From Isoetes engelmannii (taxonomy: Eukaryota > Streptophyta > Lycopodiopsida > Isoetales > Isoetaceae), in the NCBI GenBank assembly GCA_011763485.2, contig JAANSK020209979.1:1-24376 (forward strand): a stretch of 24,376 bases of DNA, given 5' to 3'. The first letter of the stretch is position 1. Each line of letters begins with the position of its first letter. Shown one piece after another: positions 9,890-19,835 of the stretch. Below the pieces are notes generated by a model. The model was not told where the DNA came from. It saw only the letters and a list, made by a program, of their open reading frames with translations, and made no database searches. The position numbers and the translations under genes are program-made.

Positions 9890-10585
9890 GTGGGGCTAGA
9901 GAATAGTTATGATCGTCATTCAGATCGGACCAAGTCAGTAGAGGAGGTCCAAAACATTGGTGCAAGGTATAGGATGGTAAGAAGAGACATCGTATATGTG
10001 AAGATTGGGCATAAGTTCAGACCTCCTAGCATGCAACAAACCAAAGATTCTTATTATGGTGGAGATGACTTAATCTCGATGTCAGATGTTAAAATTGCAC
10101 CACAATGAGATAATGATCTAGAAGCAATGCCACTTTTCCTGGCCTCCACCTTGTTGTAAGCGACGTGTTAAAGTTTCTCAAATCAACTGGCCCCAAAGAC
10201 ATTAATTAGTGATGGCCTAAAAGAGAAGACAATGATTGGCTTGGTCTTTCATGTTTGGCCCAAGCATTATTGGTCAACAAACGAGAACCAGTCTTAACCT
10301 CTACGTGACAATGACATTATAAGATTCTATGACGGCAATTGGCCACATCCAAACATTTTGTGTCTTCATTACGACATTGTGCCTGTTGATGAATGTAGAG
10401 GACAATTGCACATGCAAATGTGGATAGCAACTTTGATATTTAATAACCCATCGTCTTGTGGAACAAGAATGAGATCCTTTTCTTTGCATCCATTAAGACC
10501 ATTAACAAGGTCAGAAAAAAGAAAACAAAGAAGCGCTCAAGTAGAAAAGAGGACATTTCCTTTCCTTTCTTCTCCTTTCTTTTGA
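9890..10585 (+). pseudogene. Weak coding-like stretch, product unknown
   Basis: Segments in shifting frames look more protein-like than background: ARYRMVRRDIVYVKIGHKFR near 9960, DGLKEKTMIGLVFHVWPKHY near 10210, and FYDGNWPHPNILCLHYDIV near 10330 followed by DECRGQLHMQMWIATL near 10390. Stops lie between them. No family is recognised and composition alone could explain part of the signal. Confidence 0.2.
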
Positions 10586-10589
10586 TGGT

Positions 10590-12169
10590 AGAGATAAATT
10601 GACGAAGTTATCGTAGATGACGTGTATCTTACATATGTATTTCAGAATATAAATAACATTTTTTTCCACTAACATATGCATTGTCAGGACCAATAACTAA
10701 GTACAACTAAATGGAAGAAATACATGGACACCTTTGTGTCCTGAATAAAATCTCTCTGCAACTAGAACAACACAATATTCAATGCAGAAAGAGTACAACT
10801 TTAGATATTAGGTTGTATGGAATCTACCATGTCTTTAGTAATGATAATAGGCTATGGCCGCCAACACCATTAAATAAAATTTAGAAGTTGATCCATAATC
10901 AGGGCGCACGTGCAGGAGCGACAAGTTCCCATGGTTAGAAGTAACACAAATTGGAGAATTGCCAACTTCTTAAGTTGTAGGTGTGGAAATTATATTATTC
11001 TTTTTGTTAGCCTCTTGTTTCTTAGCCATATTGTTGTTCTCGAGAAATCATGACTAATGCACTCCTGGGCGAATAAATATCAAGGACTCATGATAAGCAG
11101 CATCAGAGAAGATATAGGGGATGCATGGGGAAGCTGGGAAAAGAAATCATGGGACAGTGCTAACGATTCTCGCGATATATAGGATGCAGCAGAGATAATG
11201 AAAACAAAGGGCAATGGTACATGGAGAAGGCGTGAAAAGATGAATAAAAATTCGATGGGGAGCCCAAGAATTCTAAGATAGATCTGTTTAGAGAAGTGTG
11301 AGGGAGATGGTGCAATGCAGACAAGATCAACGACCTCGCCAAGTCCGAGGATGATGATGAGGAGAGAAATAAAAAACAAAATACTAAAGGGTTAAGTAGG
11401 GCAAACAAACAATGCACAATTGCATGCAATGTTTAAGTTACATATATGCAAACAAACAGTGCAGTGTAGAAGTTCATGAAACAATATTTTTTCTTTTGGT
11501 AAGATAAATTATATATGCAAACAAACAGTGCAGTGTAGAAGTTCATGAAACAATATTTTTTCTTTTGGTAAGATAAATTACAAAATGCAGAAGAGTATAA
11601 AAAACTTGCATGAAAAAATGTTTATTTTTTTAAGTTAAATTATTCCGTTGTCAAGTTGGTACGACGTTAAACTACTAAATTAAATTAATATTATAGTTAA
11701 ATTAAATTAAATTTATATTATAGTAATGCAGGGGACGTGAACACCTGACACAAGCATTTTAGCACAGCAAGAGTTGGATTCGCTATTATGACACTATTAT
11801 GTACATAGATTCGGACACAGAAAGATAAGGTTTTGATTTTTGAATTTCTGTGCCCCTGTCTCGTGAAACTGTAGTTTTTTCAAATTTACAGCTATGGAAA
11901 TCTTTTTCTAAGAGATCTCTGTGAAGTACCCGATATTCCTCGTGAGAAAAAAAATGCTGGCATCAAGAATTCTTCCCAAAGTAGAGGAGGATCTGTGTGA
12001 AATATTCAAGAGTTAAAAAATCTCTGAAAAGAAAAATTTCTGCAATTCAGGCCGAAAATCCGTTGCAACGTTCAAATCGTATGCCAATTGCAGATGCACT
12101 GTACAGTAAGGAGAAAACCGGTAGATTTCAGCTCGTAATCTCGGAGTTTTCCATCTGGGTTCTCAGATT
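10590..12169. other. Gene-free stretch downstream of the MYB gene
   Basis: No coding region is evident. It holds the perfect 69-bp duplication at 11442-11579 and AT-rich repeats of taaattaaatt type near 11675-11720. The part nearest 12169 should include the 3' untranslated region of the minus-strand MYB gene, but I could not choose a poly-A signal; the nearest plus-strand TTTATT (minus AATAAA) noted is near 11620. Confidence 0.5.
11442..11579. repeat. Perfect 69-bp tandem duplication
   Basis: The units 11442-11510 and 11511-11579 are identical, each running from atatatgcaaacaaacagtg to ggtaagataaatt. A related phrase, gcaaacaaacaatgca, lies at 11401-11416. Perfect identity implies a recent event or an assembly duplication. 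Confidence 0.95.
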
Positions 12170-13711
12170 TCAGGAGGAAACCCCAACACCCAGAAAATCT
12201 ATGAACGGAACACCAGATTCGAGCTCATTTTCTTCAATCTGATCAACCGTAGAGCCAGAAAATGCCCACGATTCGGCCGATCTGCAAGCTCTGGCATAGC
12301 CAGAATTAAAAACAGAGAGATTTTCAGAACAAAAACTAGATTGATCCGGCGGGCTCCATAGCCACACACGGTTCCCTTTCCTTGTGGCCGCATCAAATTG
12401 GCCGGATTTAAGCTTCAAATCAGGGCCAAGGATAATCGACCCAGAACCCGGATTCTTCAACCGTTCCGTTTCAGCTGTTACCGTTGAATAGCTACCCTCA
12501 AATCCGGCCAAAACTGGCGCACACGATCTCCTTTCTGCACAAAAAACAAAAACAAAATTCAAATCTAGGCTCGATTGATCAAATCCTGATGTGGGCAATC
12601 AAAAGTTCATGCCAAAAAGGAACCAGAAATCAGAATCGATCAAAATATACCTTGAAATTGTGGGCGGATTGAGTTGAAAACATGATTTAGAGGCTCGGAT
12701 TTGGGCGGAAGGAGCGAGAGATGCAAATTGGTGAGGTTGGGGGCAAAATTTGGATCGGAAAGAGGAGAAATGCAGGATTTTTGTTCAGAAAAATGGTCTG
12801 GATGATCGTCGGAAGAAGAAGAAATGATGGAGTATTTTTGGATCCAAGCAGTTAAGGATTGAGCGACGGTTTGGCCGCTGTTGCATCGTTTAATCCCTTC
12901 TCTGCGCCCAGATTGGGACGGTTTACGCTTGCCGAAGGCTCTGGATCGCTCGCGGTATTTTCTCGCCATAACCACATGCCAGTGATTCTTCACTGCATTA
13001 TCGGTCCGACCAGGAAATAATCTGGCAATCAAAGCCCATTTATTTCCATGCAATCTGTGCGCAGCTAGAAGCCTTTCCTCCTCTTCTTCGCTGAACGGCC
13101 TCCTGTTAATTCTTGGATCCAGCTGATTAAACCATCTCAATCTGCAGCTTTTACCTGCGCCCAGAATCAAACAAAACAAATCCGTCAAAACCCAAAACAA
13201 ATATACATCAAAGGACGAGCTTTTTTCCAATTTGAATCCAAAAAAAACAGAACACAGAAAAATTTTCTGGTTTGAACAGGACCGAGAAATTTTTTTCTGA
13301 TTTGAACAGGACCCAGAATTTTATTTGTTCGATTCTTGTACCTGATCTTGCCTGGAGCTTCTCGGCGATGAGATTCCAGTTCTGGGGGCCATGGATCGAC
13401 ACGAGCTGCCGTAATCGTTCGTCTTCGGCCGGTCGCCAGTGGCCCCTGGGGCAGCCTTTGTGGCAGGCTTCTTCCTTCTCCACAGAGTTGTCCGATTCTT
13501 CCACCGCAGAGAAAATTTTGTGGATTCCGATGCTTCTGTTGTGCGTAGTGCTGCTTTCTGTCGAATTTAATCCCCAGCTCCCGTGCTCTGCTCCCTCCGG
13601 ATTCAAGATTTCTTCCTCACTGCCGCGTTTTTGGCTCCCGAAATTCAAACCCAATTGTTTCCCATTTTGAAATACAGACGAAACGCCGGATTGCAGACAA
13701 GAATCCATCAT
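12170..13711 (-). CDS. R2R3-MYB transcription factor, subgroup 21 (MYB52/54/105/117-like), three exons
   Basis: Exons on the minus strand: 13711-13342, 13154-12651 and 12534-12170, giving 412 residues. Both introns (187 and 116 bp) have GT...AG ends, phase 1: donors CAG|GTACAAG and AAG|GTATAT, acceptors GCGCAG and TTTTTTGTGCAG. R2 spans about residues 88-140 ([42 protein letters not shown]) and R3 about 141-192 ([37 protein letters not shown]). Tryptophans W92, W112, W131, W163 and W182 are in place, with F144 at the usual R3 substitution. [14 protein letters not shown] and [12 protein letters not shown] are typical of subgroup 21, as is the terminal FIDFLGVG (402-409). Family members are nuclear DNA-binding regulators of organ boundaries, secondary wall or seed traits; the role here is unknown. 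The start is MM; the first AUG has A at -3, the second also has G at +4. No lesion is seen. Confidence 0.93.
13155..13341 (-). other. MYB intron 1 with an internal 30-bp duplication
   Basis: The intron separates GRS-G from KSCRLRW inside R2, a position common in R2R3-MYB genes. On the plus strand a unit ctggtttgaacaggaccgag at about 13267 recurs in altered form 30 bp later at 13297. The exon 1 frame stays open through most of the intron, which makes retained-intron reads look deceptively coding. Confidence 0.85.
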
Positions 13712-14520
13712 TTTCGTTTCCTTTTCTTTCCCTTACAGATCAATCATAGCTCTTCATTATACACAGAAAACAAATCGGATTAACCGCTGCGCTGCTTCAT
13801 CCCAAATGCGATCAAAAAACCGATCAATGCCCACCACCCAGAACCCAAAACCAGAATCAAAACCACACCCAGCAATTTCCAGCGCCCACAAACTCCAAAT
13901 CCGCCATCGCCAGACCTCCAATCCTCAAATCTAATAACCACCCACTTCCCACCGGATTTAAAATCTCAACAGGAAAACCCAGACCCAACAACTTGTAAAA
14001 CGCAAATCAGCGCCAAACGCACCATAGCCGAAGCTTCGCAGAGCTTAAATCTACCAGAAGAAGACAAAGCGCGGGCATGATCAGGGGAGATAGAAATTCT
14101 TTGACAATTTGACAAGCAAATTGCAGCGGCGGAGAGAGAAAAAACGGGAATTTAAACGAAAAATAATCAATCAATCTGAAGAAAACGCGATTCCCAAAAT
14201 AGTCAACAAAATCCAGGCATCAAAATGCCGACATGGCGGAAGGATGGATCCAAAAGCAACCGATTTGAAGGCCGGATCCATGCCGGAACAGCACCGGGGT
14301 AGTTTGTTTTATTATTTTTCGTTTCGACTTTGATAAGGTCCAGGCCAAATCTGACATCGAATCCAGGCCCCCACAGCACACTGTCTAGTCTAATTCTACT
14401 TTTTATTATTTACATAGATACCCCACCTGTGGAAAAATAACTTCAACGTCGGTTTTCTTTTACTTCTCTTGTATGACCGTAAAAAAATGCTCTCTCGTGG
14501 ACGTTAAATCTCTCTTTTTC
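13712..14520 (-). promoter_or_regulatory. Upstream region and probable 5' leader of the MYB gene
   Basis: The sequence immediately before the MYB start is purine-rich on the sense strand (gaaagaaaaggaaacgaaa). From about 13800 to 14100 the plus strand is strongly C- and A-rich, so the sense strand is T- and G-rich, as in many plant leaders and core promoters. I could not identify a convincing TATA box; a weak TATAAT-like match lies near 13756. No other gene is seen. Confidence 0.35.
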
Positions 14521-14535
14521 ACACGTTTTGGTGTT

Positions 14536-14586
14536 TGGCCTAGTGGTAACACTAGTTCTTTAGAAACGTGATCTCGCATTCGAGCC
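14536..14586 (+). mobile_element. tRNA-derived SINE-like head (box A and box B)
   Basis: tggcctagtgg at 14536-14546 fits the Pol III box A consensus and attcgagcc at 14578-14586 fits box B, about 31 bp apart. The surrounding phrase gtttggcctagtggtaa is typical of plant tRNA-derived SINE heads. No cloverleaf can be drawn, so it is not a tRNA gene. Its 3' end is not clear; a 36-38-bp tandem unit follows at 14620-14705. Confidence 0.45.
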
Positions 14587-14617
14587 CGTCCAGAATCGCA
14601 CTCTGTATGTACTGTTG

Positions 14618-14706
14618 GGGGTCAAATCCCAACAGATTAACGTAAGGTGGTTGGGGTCAAATTCCAACAGACTTAACGTTAGGTGGTTGGGGACAGGGCC
14701 CAACCA
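14618..14706. repeat. Short tandem repeat, about 37-bp unit, two and a half copies
   Basis: The phrase ttggggtcaaat(c/t)ccaacaga(t/c)taacgt.aggtgg occurs twice in a row, then a third partial copy begins ttggggacagggcccaacc. It lies between the SINE-like head and the 101-bp duplication. Confidence 0.75.
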
Positions 14707-14789
14707 AGCAATGTAGTGTGTTGTGTGGTCACATGTCCAGTTGGATGTTGCAATGACCCGAGTTATAACACCCAAGGAACATCGTCCTT

Positions 14790-14991
14790 AACACCCCACA
14801 CTGAGAGTTCTGGGTTGTCCAATCACCGTTGAAATTGATCCAGGTCTTTCATTTTGATAAATCTTTAGGGTTTTATGAAGTAGGGTCTTTAACACCCCGC
14901 ACTGAGAGTTTTGCGTTGTCCAATCACCGTTGGAATTGATCCGTGTCGTCAACTTCATAAACCTTTAGGGTTTTATGAAGTAGGATCTACT
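14790..14991. repeat. 101-bp tandem duplication
   Basis: Units 14790-14890 and 14891-14991 both begin aacacccc.cactgagagtt, contain gttgtccaatcaccgttg.aattgatcc, and end ctttagggttttatgaagtagg. They differ at scattered positions, so the event is moderately old. Confidence 0.9.
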
Positions 14992-15011
14992 TACGGCGCC
15001 TAGCGCCGTAA
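14991..15011. repeat. Perfect 9-bp hairpin with 3-base loop
   Basis: ttacggcgc at 14991-14999 is exactly complementary to gcgccgtaa at 15003-15011, with loop cta. It lies exactly at the junction between the 101-bp duplication and the repeat that starts at 15026. Confidence 0.9.
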
Positions 15012-15025
15012 ATATCGGGCGCAAT

Positions 15026-15177
15026 CATGTTTAAACCATAAGTATATTCGTGGTATATCCGGGTCTTTGTAATGTTATAGCCACACCCGAATAAAAATGT
15101 ACACGGTGTTTTCGTGGGCTTAGCGGATTTTTTGTGTTTTAAGGCTGCTTAAAACATGACCATGTCCATTATTTACT
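15026..15177. repeat. Dispersed repeat, copy A (uninterrupted)
   Basis: The run catgtttaaacc...tatattcgtggtatatcc...atgttatag.cca...ttttcgtggg, then ttttaaggc.gcttaaaacatgaccatgtcc.ttatttact, reappears as copy B at 18644-18728 plus 19083-19131. Here no insert separates the halves: the site is a single TTA at 15120-15122. The parent family is not recognised. Confidence 0.7.
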
Positions 15178-16800
15178 GCGCTGGTTACGACACGTTACGA
15201 CTCTAGTAGTGCACTAGCCGAGACTGCATCTCAACAGTTGGAACTAAAAACTCAAGGGGATGGGTGTTAAGAAGGGGTTAATCCCCTTTGCTCGCCTGTT
15301 ATTGCAAATAAACAGGCTCGCCCAACCGGCAAGCCGTGAACATATAGTTTAAGGAGCACGATTATCAGCAAGTTCGGACGTCCATAACAGGATTATCAGC
15401 AGGTTTGGATGCCCACAGCAGGATTATCGACGGGTTCGGCCACCCACGGCACGATTATCAGCAGGTTTGGCGTTCAATCTTGGCACGCAGTGCTCACGAT
15501 TTCCCTTATCAGCAAGTTATGCTCTATCACGGGGCTGAAACCAACACTGATGATCAACGGATCAACAAATCCTGCCAGTTAAAGGATGCTATCTTATTAT
15601 AGTATGACATAACATTATTTTTTACCTATCTATTATGAAAGTCCTACTATTATTCACTCATTGCCGTAGGACCCTATCAACAATGTTGATGTTGTGTGTG
15701 CGTCTCATAGTCCCTTATTGTTGACTCGTGTTAAAAATGCTCCCCAAACTTGTTCTTGGTGGATGTTAAAATTGCTCATGTCTATCCCAACTTCTCAACC
15801 TCCTCCACCTATTTTTACAACAATATCATATGACCTCATAGTCAACTCGGCCTTATCGCGACAAACGTCCTAGCTAGACCCCACAATGACGACTGTAAGC
15901 ATGCCATCGCCACTTAATTTGAGGCTACTCCTCATCTTAGTCCTTAGTATTTAACTGTTGCATATTATATTAGGCCTTTGCCTCAAGTTCTTTAGCTAAA
16001 TCATTTAATTCTAATATATCTCTACGAAGATTCCACCAGTCATATAACCTCAGTCCTAGTGTTTAACACAAGAGCTAGTTATGTTAAAACTCTAAAGATG
16101 GCGTGAATTGCGAGCTGGTTGGTCCCATGACATCTTGGTCTTCGTGGACGTTAAAAAATCTATTATATCTATTATATTCTACTCTTTAATGCCTCTAACA
16201 TAGCTTTAGTATAACTTTAACTGGAGTTATTTCTCTTGAAACGTCCAATTCTCAATTGGCCTACATGTTAATTCAGTTGATCACCATTAACGAAGTCCAC
16301 CCCTCTTGAGTGGTGGATGTAGATATTATAAGTTGTTTCGAGGGACCAAGTTGTTTCGAGGGACCAGCATTAGTAACCCATTGCAATCTCGTGTGGGCCG
16401 TTTATGGCCGGTCAACTTTTTACATACATTTGAGACCAATTAACTCCTTATTTGGACCACCCAGCTTTAAAAATCTAAACGAGGACATTATCAACGTTGT
16501 AGATGAGTTGATTAGGACATTAGGACACATGTCAGGACATTAGCCCGGCAATGCCGAGCACACGTTTACTAGTGTGATAATTATTCTGTGAAAACTTGAA
16601 CTGATACATGATCAAGCTACATTGCATTTCTTGACCCCTCGTAAAAGATAAATGATGAGACGATTTCAATGAGTCGAGGGTCCCTGTAAAAAGCATGCTC
16701 CCTAGATGCCCTACCATGGTACAATAATAACAACCTTGGTAATTCGCCAAACGTATTGTTCTCTTCTGTCCTTTGCTCTAACTTTCGTTAATTTGGCATC
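15178..16800. other. Gene-free stretch with tandem repeats
   Basis: No gene is recognised. It contains the 31-bp minisatellite (15359-15483) and a perfect 18-bp tandem pair (aagttgtttcgagggacc, 16330-16347 and 16348-16365). The open frame crossing 15405-15602 is a by-product of the minisatellite. Confidence 0.5.
15359..15483. repeat. 31-bp minisatellite, four copies
   Basis: Units start at 15359, 15390, 15421 and 15452, each with the core gattatcagcaggttyggay followed by a diverged ccca.agca tail. A fifth, eroded copy (ttatcagcaagtt) follows near 15506. The copies are contiguous and have no spacers. Confidence 0.9.
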
Positions 16801-16809
16801 ATCCTAAGT

Positions 16810-17260
16810 TGCAGCATATGTCCATTTTCAAAGCTGTTACATTGTCGCAATGGCGTGTTGAGAATCATGAAGGATTGAAATCTCAAGGCAATCAAATGCT
16901 AGCCACAAAAGAAGTGAGTCAATTCTTTTATGCTAGACTGCGTTACTTTTGTGAATTGCTTCAACAATCAAGTAACTACCTTGCCTTTCCTGGATCTGCA
17001 TTGTGTGGTGGTGCGGTGCGTTACTTTACTTCCTTTGTCTTGTCAGTTGAATTTGGCTTTCTCGTTGCCCGCCGTCATCGTCGTAACAATTAGCCAAAAA
17101 CATGGGTCTATTTTCAAGGTAGTTGGAAAAGAGACATGGCACTCACCTTTGACAACGTCCCCAACTCTCAACATCGAAACTGGGTCCATGCTGACATGGA
17201 ACCATTCCTCTTGCAGATGTCTTTGCACGTCTCTCTATATGGCAAGCATCTAGATGCCCT
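16810..17260. other. No confirmed gene; one weak open frame
   Basis: A plus-strand open frame at 16809-17093 reads FKAVTLSQWRVENHEGLKSQ and later RLRYFCELLQQSSNYLAFPG. It has no recognised domain and no splice or promoter support, so I do not call a gene. Confidence 0.2.
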
Positions 17261-18190
17261 TGTGGTCCTCTCTCGACCTCATCCTCTTTAACATATCCTC
17301 GAGTCTAACATAGGGGTCGGTTATTAGTTTTAGTTACGTTTCTGTATAGGCCCCCCTTGATGTTGCCTTCAATCCATATGTTCTTATTGCCTGTTCACTT
17401 CATGACCCATTGTGGTGTGGCTGCTCCTAATTGAGGGAGATTTTTTGGTTGTGGCTTCTCAATTGAGAGAGATTTTTTGGAAGAATCGGTTACATTTCAA
17501 GCGAGGTCCCGCGTAGCGTCGCTCTCGGGGAGTTTGTCCGGGCCTGTGATGTATAATTGCGAGCGACTGGGAATCGACGAGTGCAAATAGAGAGAGCGAT
17601 GCGTGAAGGAATTGAGGGACAGTTGAGCTGCCCTAGTCCCCACATAGGAATAACAAGAGCAACAACCTAGACAATTCAAGGGGGGGCCAATTTGCAACTA
17701 CACATATCTAACATATATCTTGTCTAGGGTATAATCTAGAAAGTGGATTTGATTGTTTTTGTTATTGTTGGAAAAGGAAAAAAAAGGGGGCCGAAAAAGG
17801 AGCGTTTACCGTTGCTGGTCGGGTGGGATTCTCAAGCCTTATGATTTTTTGGTTTTTCTGGTTTGTTTTCTTTTCTATTTCAGTTTTGTTTTTTTTTTTT
17901 TTCTTTTTCATTTTTTGACCAGAGACCAACCAGTCTATAACGGACCAAGCTGTTACAATCAGATGGAATTAAGTTGGTGAAGCGAGAGGCAGATAGAAAT
18001 AAAGAAGTTATTGTGCTGCCGCTGTTATATGGTCCAGTGTCCTGTGTCCCATTCTGGGGCCAAGCGCACAAACCATTTAAAATACAACGTTTTCCAGACG
18101 GTCAGATCTGACCGCTACGTGCCTGTCATAATTGAGCGTGGGCCCTGTCCCCGCCGTGTGAGTGTGAAAAGATACGCTATCTGTCAGTGG
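17261..18190. other. Gene-free stretch with homopolymer tracts
   Basis: The stretch has a T-run near 17888-17901, an A/G-rich run near 17775-17800 and the near-duplicate phrases ttgaggagattttttggttgtggcttctc / attgagagagattttttgg near 17430-17480 (each phrase shortened here). Nothing else is recognisable. Confidence 0.4.
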
Positions 18191-18571
18191 CTACTGTCCA
18201 TTAATTAGGCAACCCGGAAAGGGATAGTTCCGGTGCGTGGTCTGCCTGGCGTGTAGCAAAAATGAGTTGATTACCTGCTGTTTCCGGTCGAGGGGATTTT
18301 GTCGAAAAGGGGGTGTTAGGTAACGAAAAAGGACTTGTGACGCCATTTCTGGGTTCTTTGGATACCTCGTGCGGGGCACAAGTGGGGTGGATTTTCTAGT
18401 CCGTAATGATGGGCCCTTGTGTGGTCTCTTACGTTCCGTAATGTCCCCCTTATCCTGACGCATTTGCACGGGAAAAGCAAGGGCTGTACCATCCCTCATG
18501 GCCCAATGAAAAGGTGTTCCTCTTTTTTGCTCCTCGGGAGTCCCAAACCCTAACTCTAAATTTACCCCCAC
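18191..18571 (-). other. Unexplained 126-codon open frame
   Basis: A stop-free minus-strand frame of 381 bp reads GTPEEQKRGTPFHWAMRDGT and DKGDITERKRPHKGPSLRTR among other charged stretches. It is the longest uninterrupted frame in the window outside the MYB gene, and the local base composition is more GC-rich than its surroundings. No domain, signal peptide or splice signal is seen and I do not recognise it. It may be chance openness in GC-richer repeat DNA. Confidence 0.2.
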
Positions 18572-18643
18572 CGCACCCTAACTAAGACTTTTTTCGAATG
18601 GTTTTTTATGATTTTTGGAGCCCCATTTAATGTCACACTTGGT

Positions 18644-19131
18644 CATGTTAAAGCCATGGCTATATTCTTGGTATATCCCAATTTTTAGCATGTTATAAAG
18701 CCATATCAAAAGCACTTTCGTGGACTAAGGGCGTGTTTCCACGAGGCATTTTTTGCCTTCGACTTTCAAGCTAGGGCGCGCCATTGCTCCGCTTCCATCA
18801 GACCTCCGGCCCGCCGTTGCTGCATACGTGGCCCAGGAATCTCCCTTGGCTTCCAGAAGGGGGGAGGAGGCCTCCCGAACCAGGCTGCTGCATGTAGTCG
18901 CTCTTCCTCGTACCTGCAGCAAACAGTCCATTGGCACTGCTCCAAGTAAGACAAATCCAAGCAAACCGTCCAAGGAACTCCGGTCAAATGAATGCATAGG
19001 AACGAGACACAGAAATTGCGCTGACTTGGGCGCACGTGATTGGGTCAGGTCGGGCTCAAGATTTGCACATGGAAACCCAACCTAAGTGCTGGTTTAAGGC
19101 TTGTTTTAACAGGACATGTCCGATATTTACT
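18644..19131. repeat. Dispersed repeat, copy B, split by a MITE
   Basis: Left half 18644-18728 (catgttaaagcc...ttggtatatccc...ctttcgtggactaa) and right half 19083-19131 (ggtttaaggcttgttttaac...gacatgtccgatatttact) align in order with copy A at 15026-15177. The 354 bp between the halves are the MITE at 18729-19082. Confidence 0.7.
18729..19082. mobile_element. PIF/Harbinger-like (Tourist-type) MITE, 354 bp
   Basis: The element starts gggcgtgtttccacg and ends catggaaacccaacc, an imperfect inverted pair (GGGCGTGTTTCCACG against GGTTGGGTTTCCATG). It is flanked by TAA at 18726-18728 and 19083-19085, the 3-bp TWA duplication typical of PIF/Harbinger. Its absence from the related repeat copy at 15026-15177 supports insertion. 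It is more GC-rich than its surroundings and carries overlapping open frames on both strands that I regard as non-coding. Confidence 0.7.
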
Positions 19132-19715
19132 CTATGATTTTTGTTCTTTCACTTCTTCTAGGCTAAGCCATTTTTTTTTCAGTTCAAAGACGGTGGACTT
19201 CCCTTGCGCTAGGCCCTAGGCATCAAACACTGGCTATGCCCATGCCCATGGTCCAGCATCCTTCCCCTCAGCCCAAGACACCGCCTCGCCTAAGCAATTC
19301 CTTCACACCTTTGTACCCCCCAAAGCATAAAAATGCACCCCCCCTCTATCCTTGTGCCAGTACTTCGGATGCAAATGATATAGAATACGAGTCCCATTTT
19401 ATCTAAGTTTTTGTTTTGTGTCTCGATGCCTACCGACTATGGCCCTCATGATTAGACAGACATGGCCGCCACCCCCACCTACTCCCTCCTTTTTGTTGCT
19501 TCATTTCATTTGCTTGCATTCCACCAACTTGGGCCTTTTCTTATTTTTTGTTTGTTTGTAACGTCACCTGCCCCCAAAATCTTACCTAATGTTGCTTTCC
19601 AAATAGTGGCATTGATTGCCTAGTTGGATGTTGAAGTCTTATGTTTTTTGAGTTATGCTATTATTAACCACTTAAAAGGCTCTTATATATCGCCTTCATT
19701 AAGTACTTTTTGTTA
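19132..19715. other. Gene-free stretch
   Basis: I see no gene, repeat or signal here apart from C-rich patches near 19320-19350. Confidence 0.4.
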
Positions 19716-19833
19716 GGGGTAATGTTCCAATGCAGGACATTTTTTGGGCTTTGGGTTGGGGCTTGGCTGAGTTGGCTAGGCTCGCCAAGCCCTTACCCCA
19801 AGAAATGTTCTGCATTGGAGCATTCACTCTACC
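19716..19833. mobile_element. Foldback MITE, 118 bp
   Basis: The arm aatgttccaatgcaggacattt at 19721-19742 (22 bp) is matched by the reverse complement of 19803-19824 at 20 of 22 positions, and similarity extends into ttgggcttgg tracts toward the centre. TA dinucleotides lie at 19714-19715 and 19834-19835, suggesting a TA-target element of Tc1/mariner-like type. Confidence 0.6.
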
Positions 19834-19835
19834 TA

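Noticed and set aside
13272-13670. 132-codon plus-strand frame
   Set aside because: It is antisense to MYB exon 1 and intron 1, where the sense reading is strongly supported.
14536-14586. tRNA gene
   Set aside because: Box A and box B match but no acceptor, anticodon or T-arm stems can be drawn.
14865-14977. Telomere repeat (TTTAGGG)
   Set aside because: Only single units occur, as part of the 101-bp duplication; there is no array.
14991-15011. Helitron 3' hairpin
   Set aside because: The stem is good but no CTRR terminus follows at the required distance on either strand and no matching 5' TC end was seen.
15359-15483. CRISPR array
   Set aside because: The units are contiguous with no unique spacers and the DNA is eukaryotic; it is a minisatellite.
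15405-15602. 65-codon frame as a small gene
   Set aside because: It simply reads through the minisatellite.
17888-17901. Poly-T tract as a retroelement tail
   Set aside because: No element body or target duplication could be attached to it.
18725-19085. Three overlapping open frames on both strands
   Set aside because: They coincide with the GC-rich MITE and are explained by composition.
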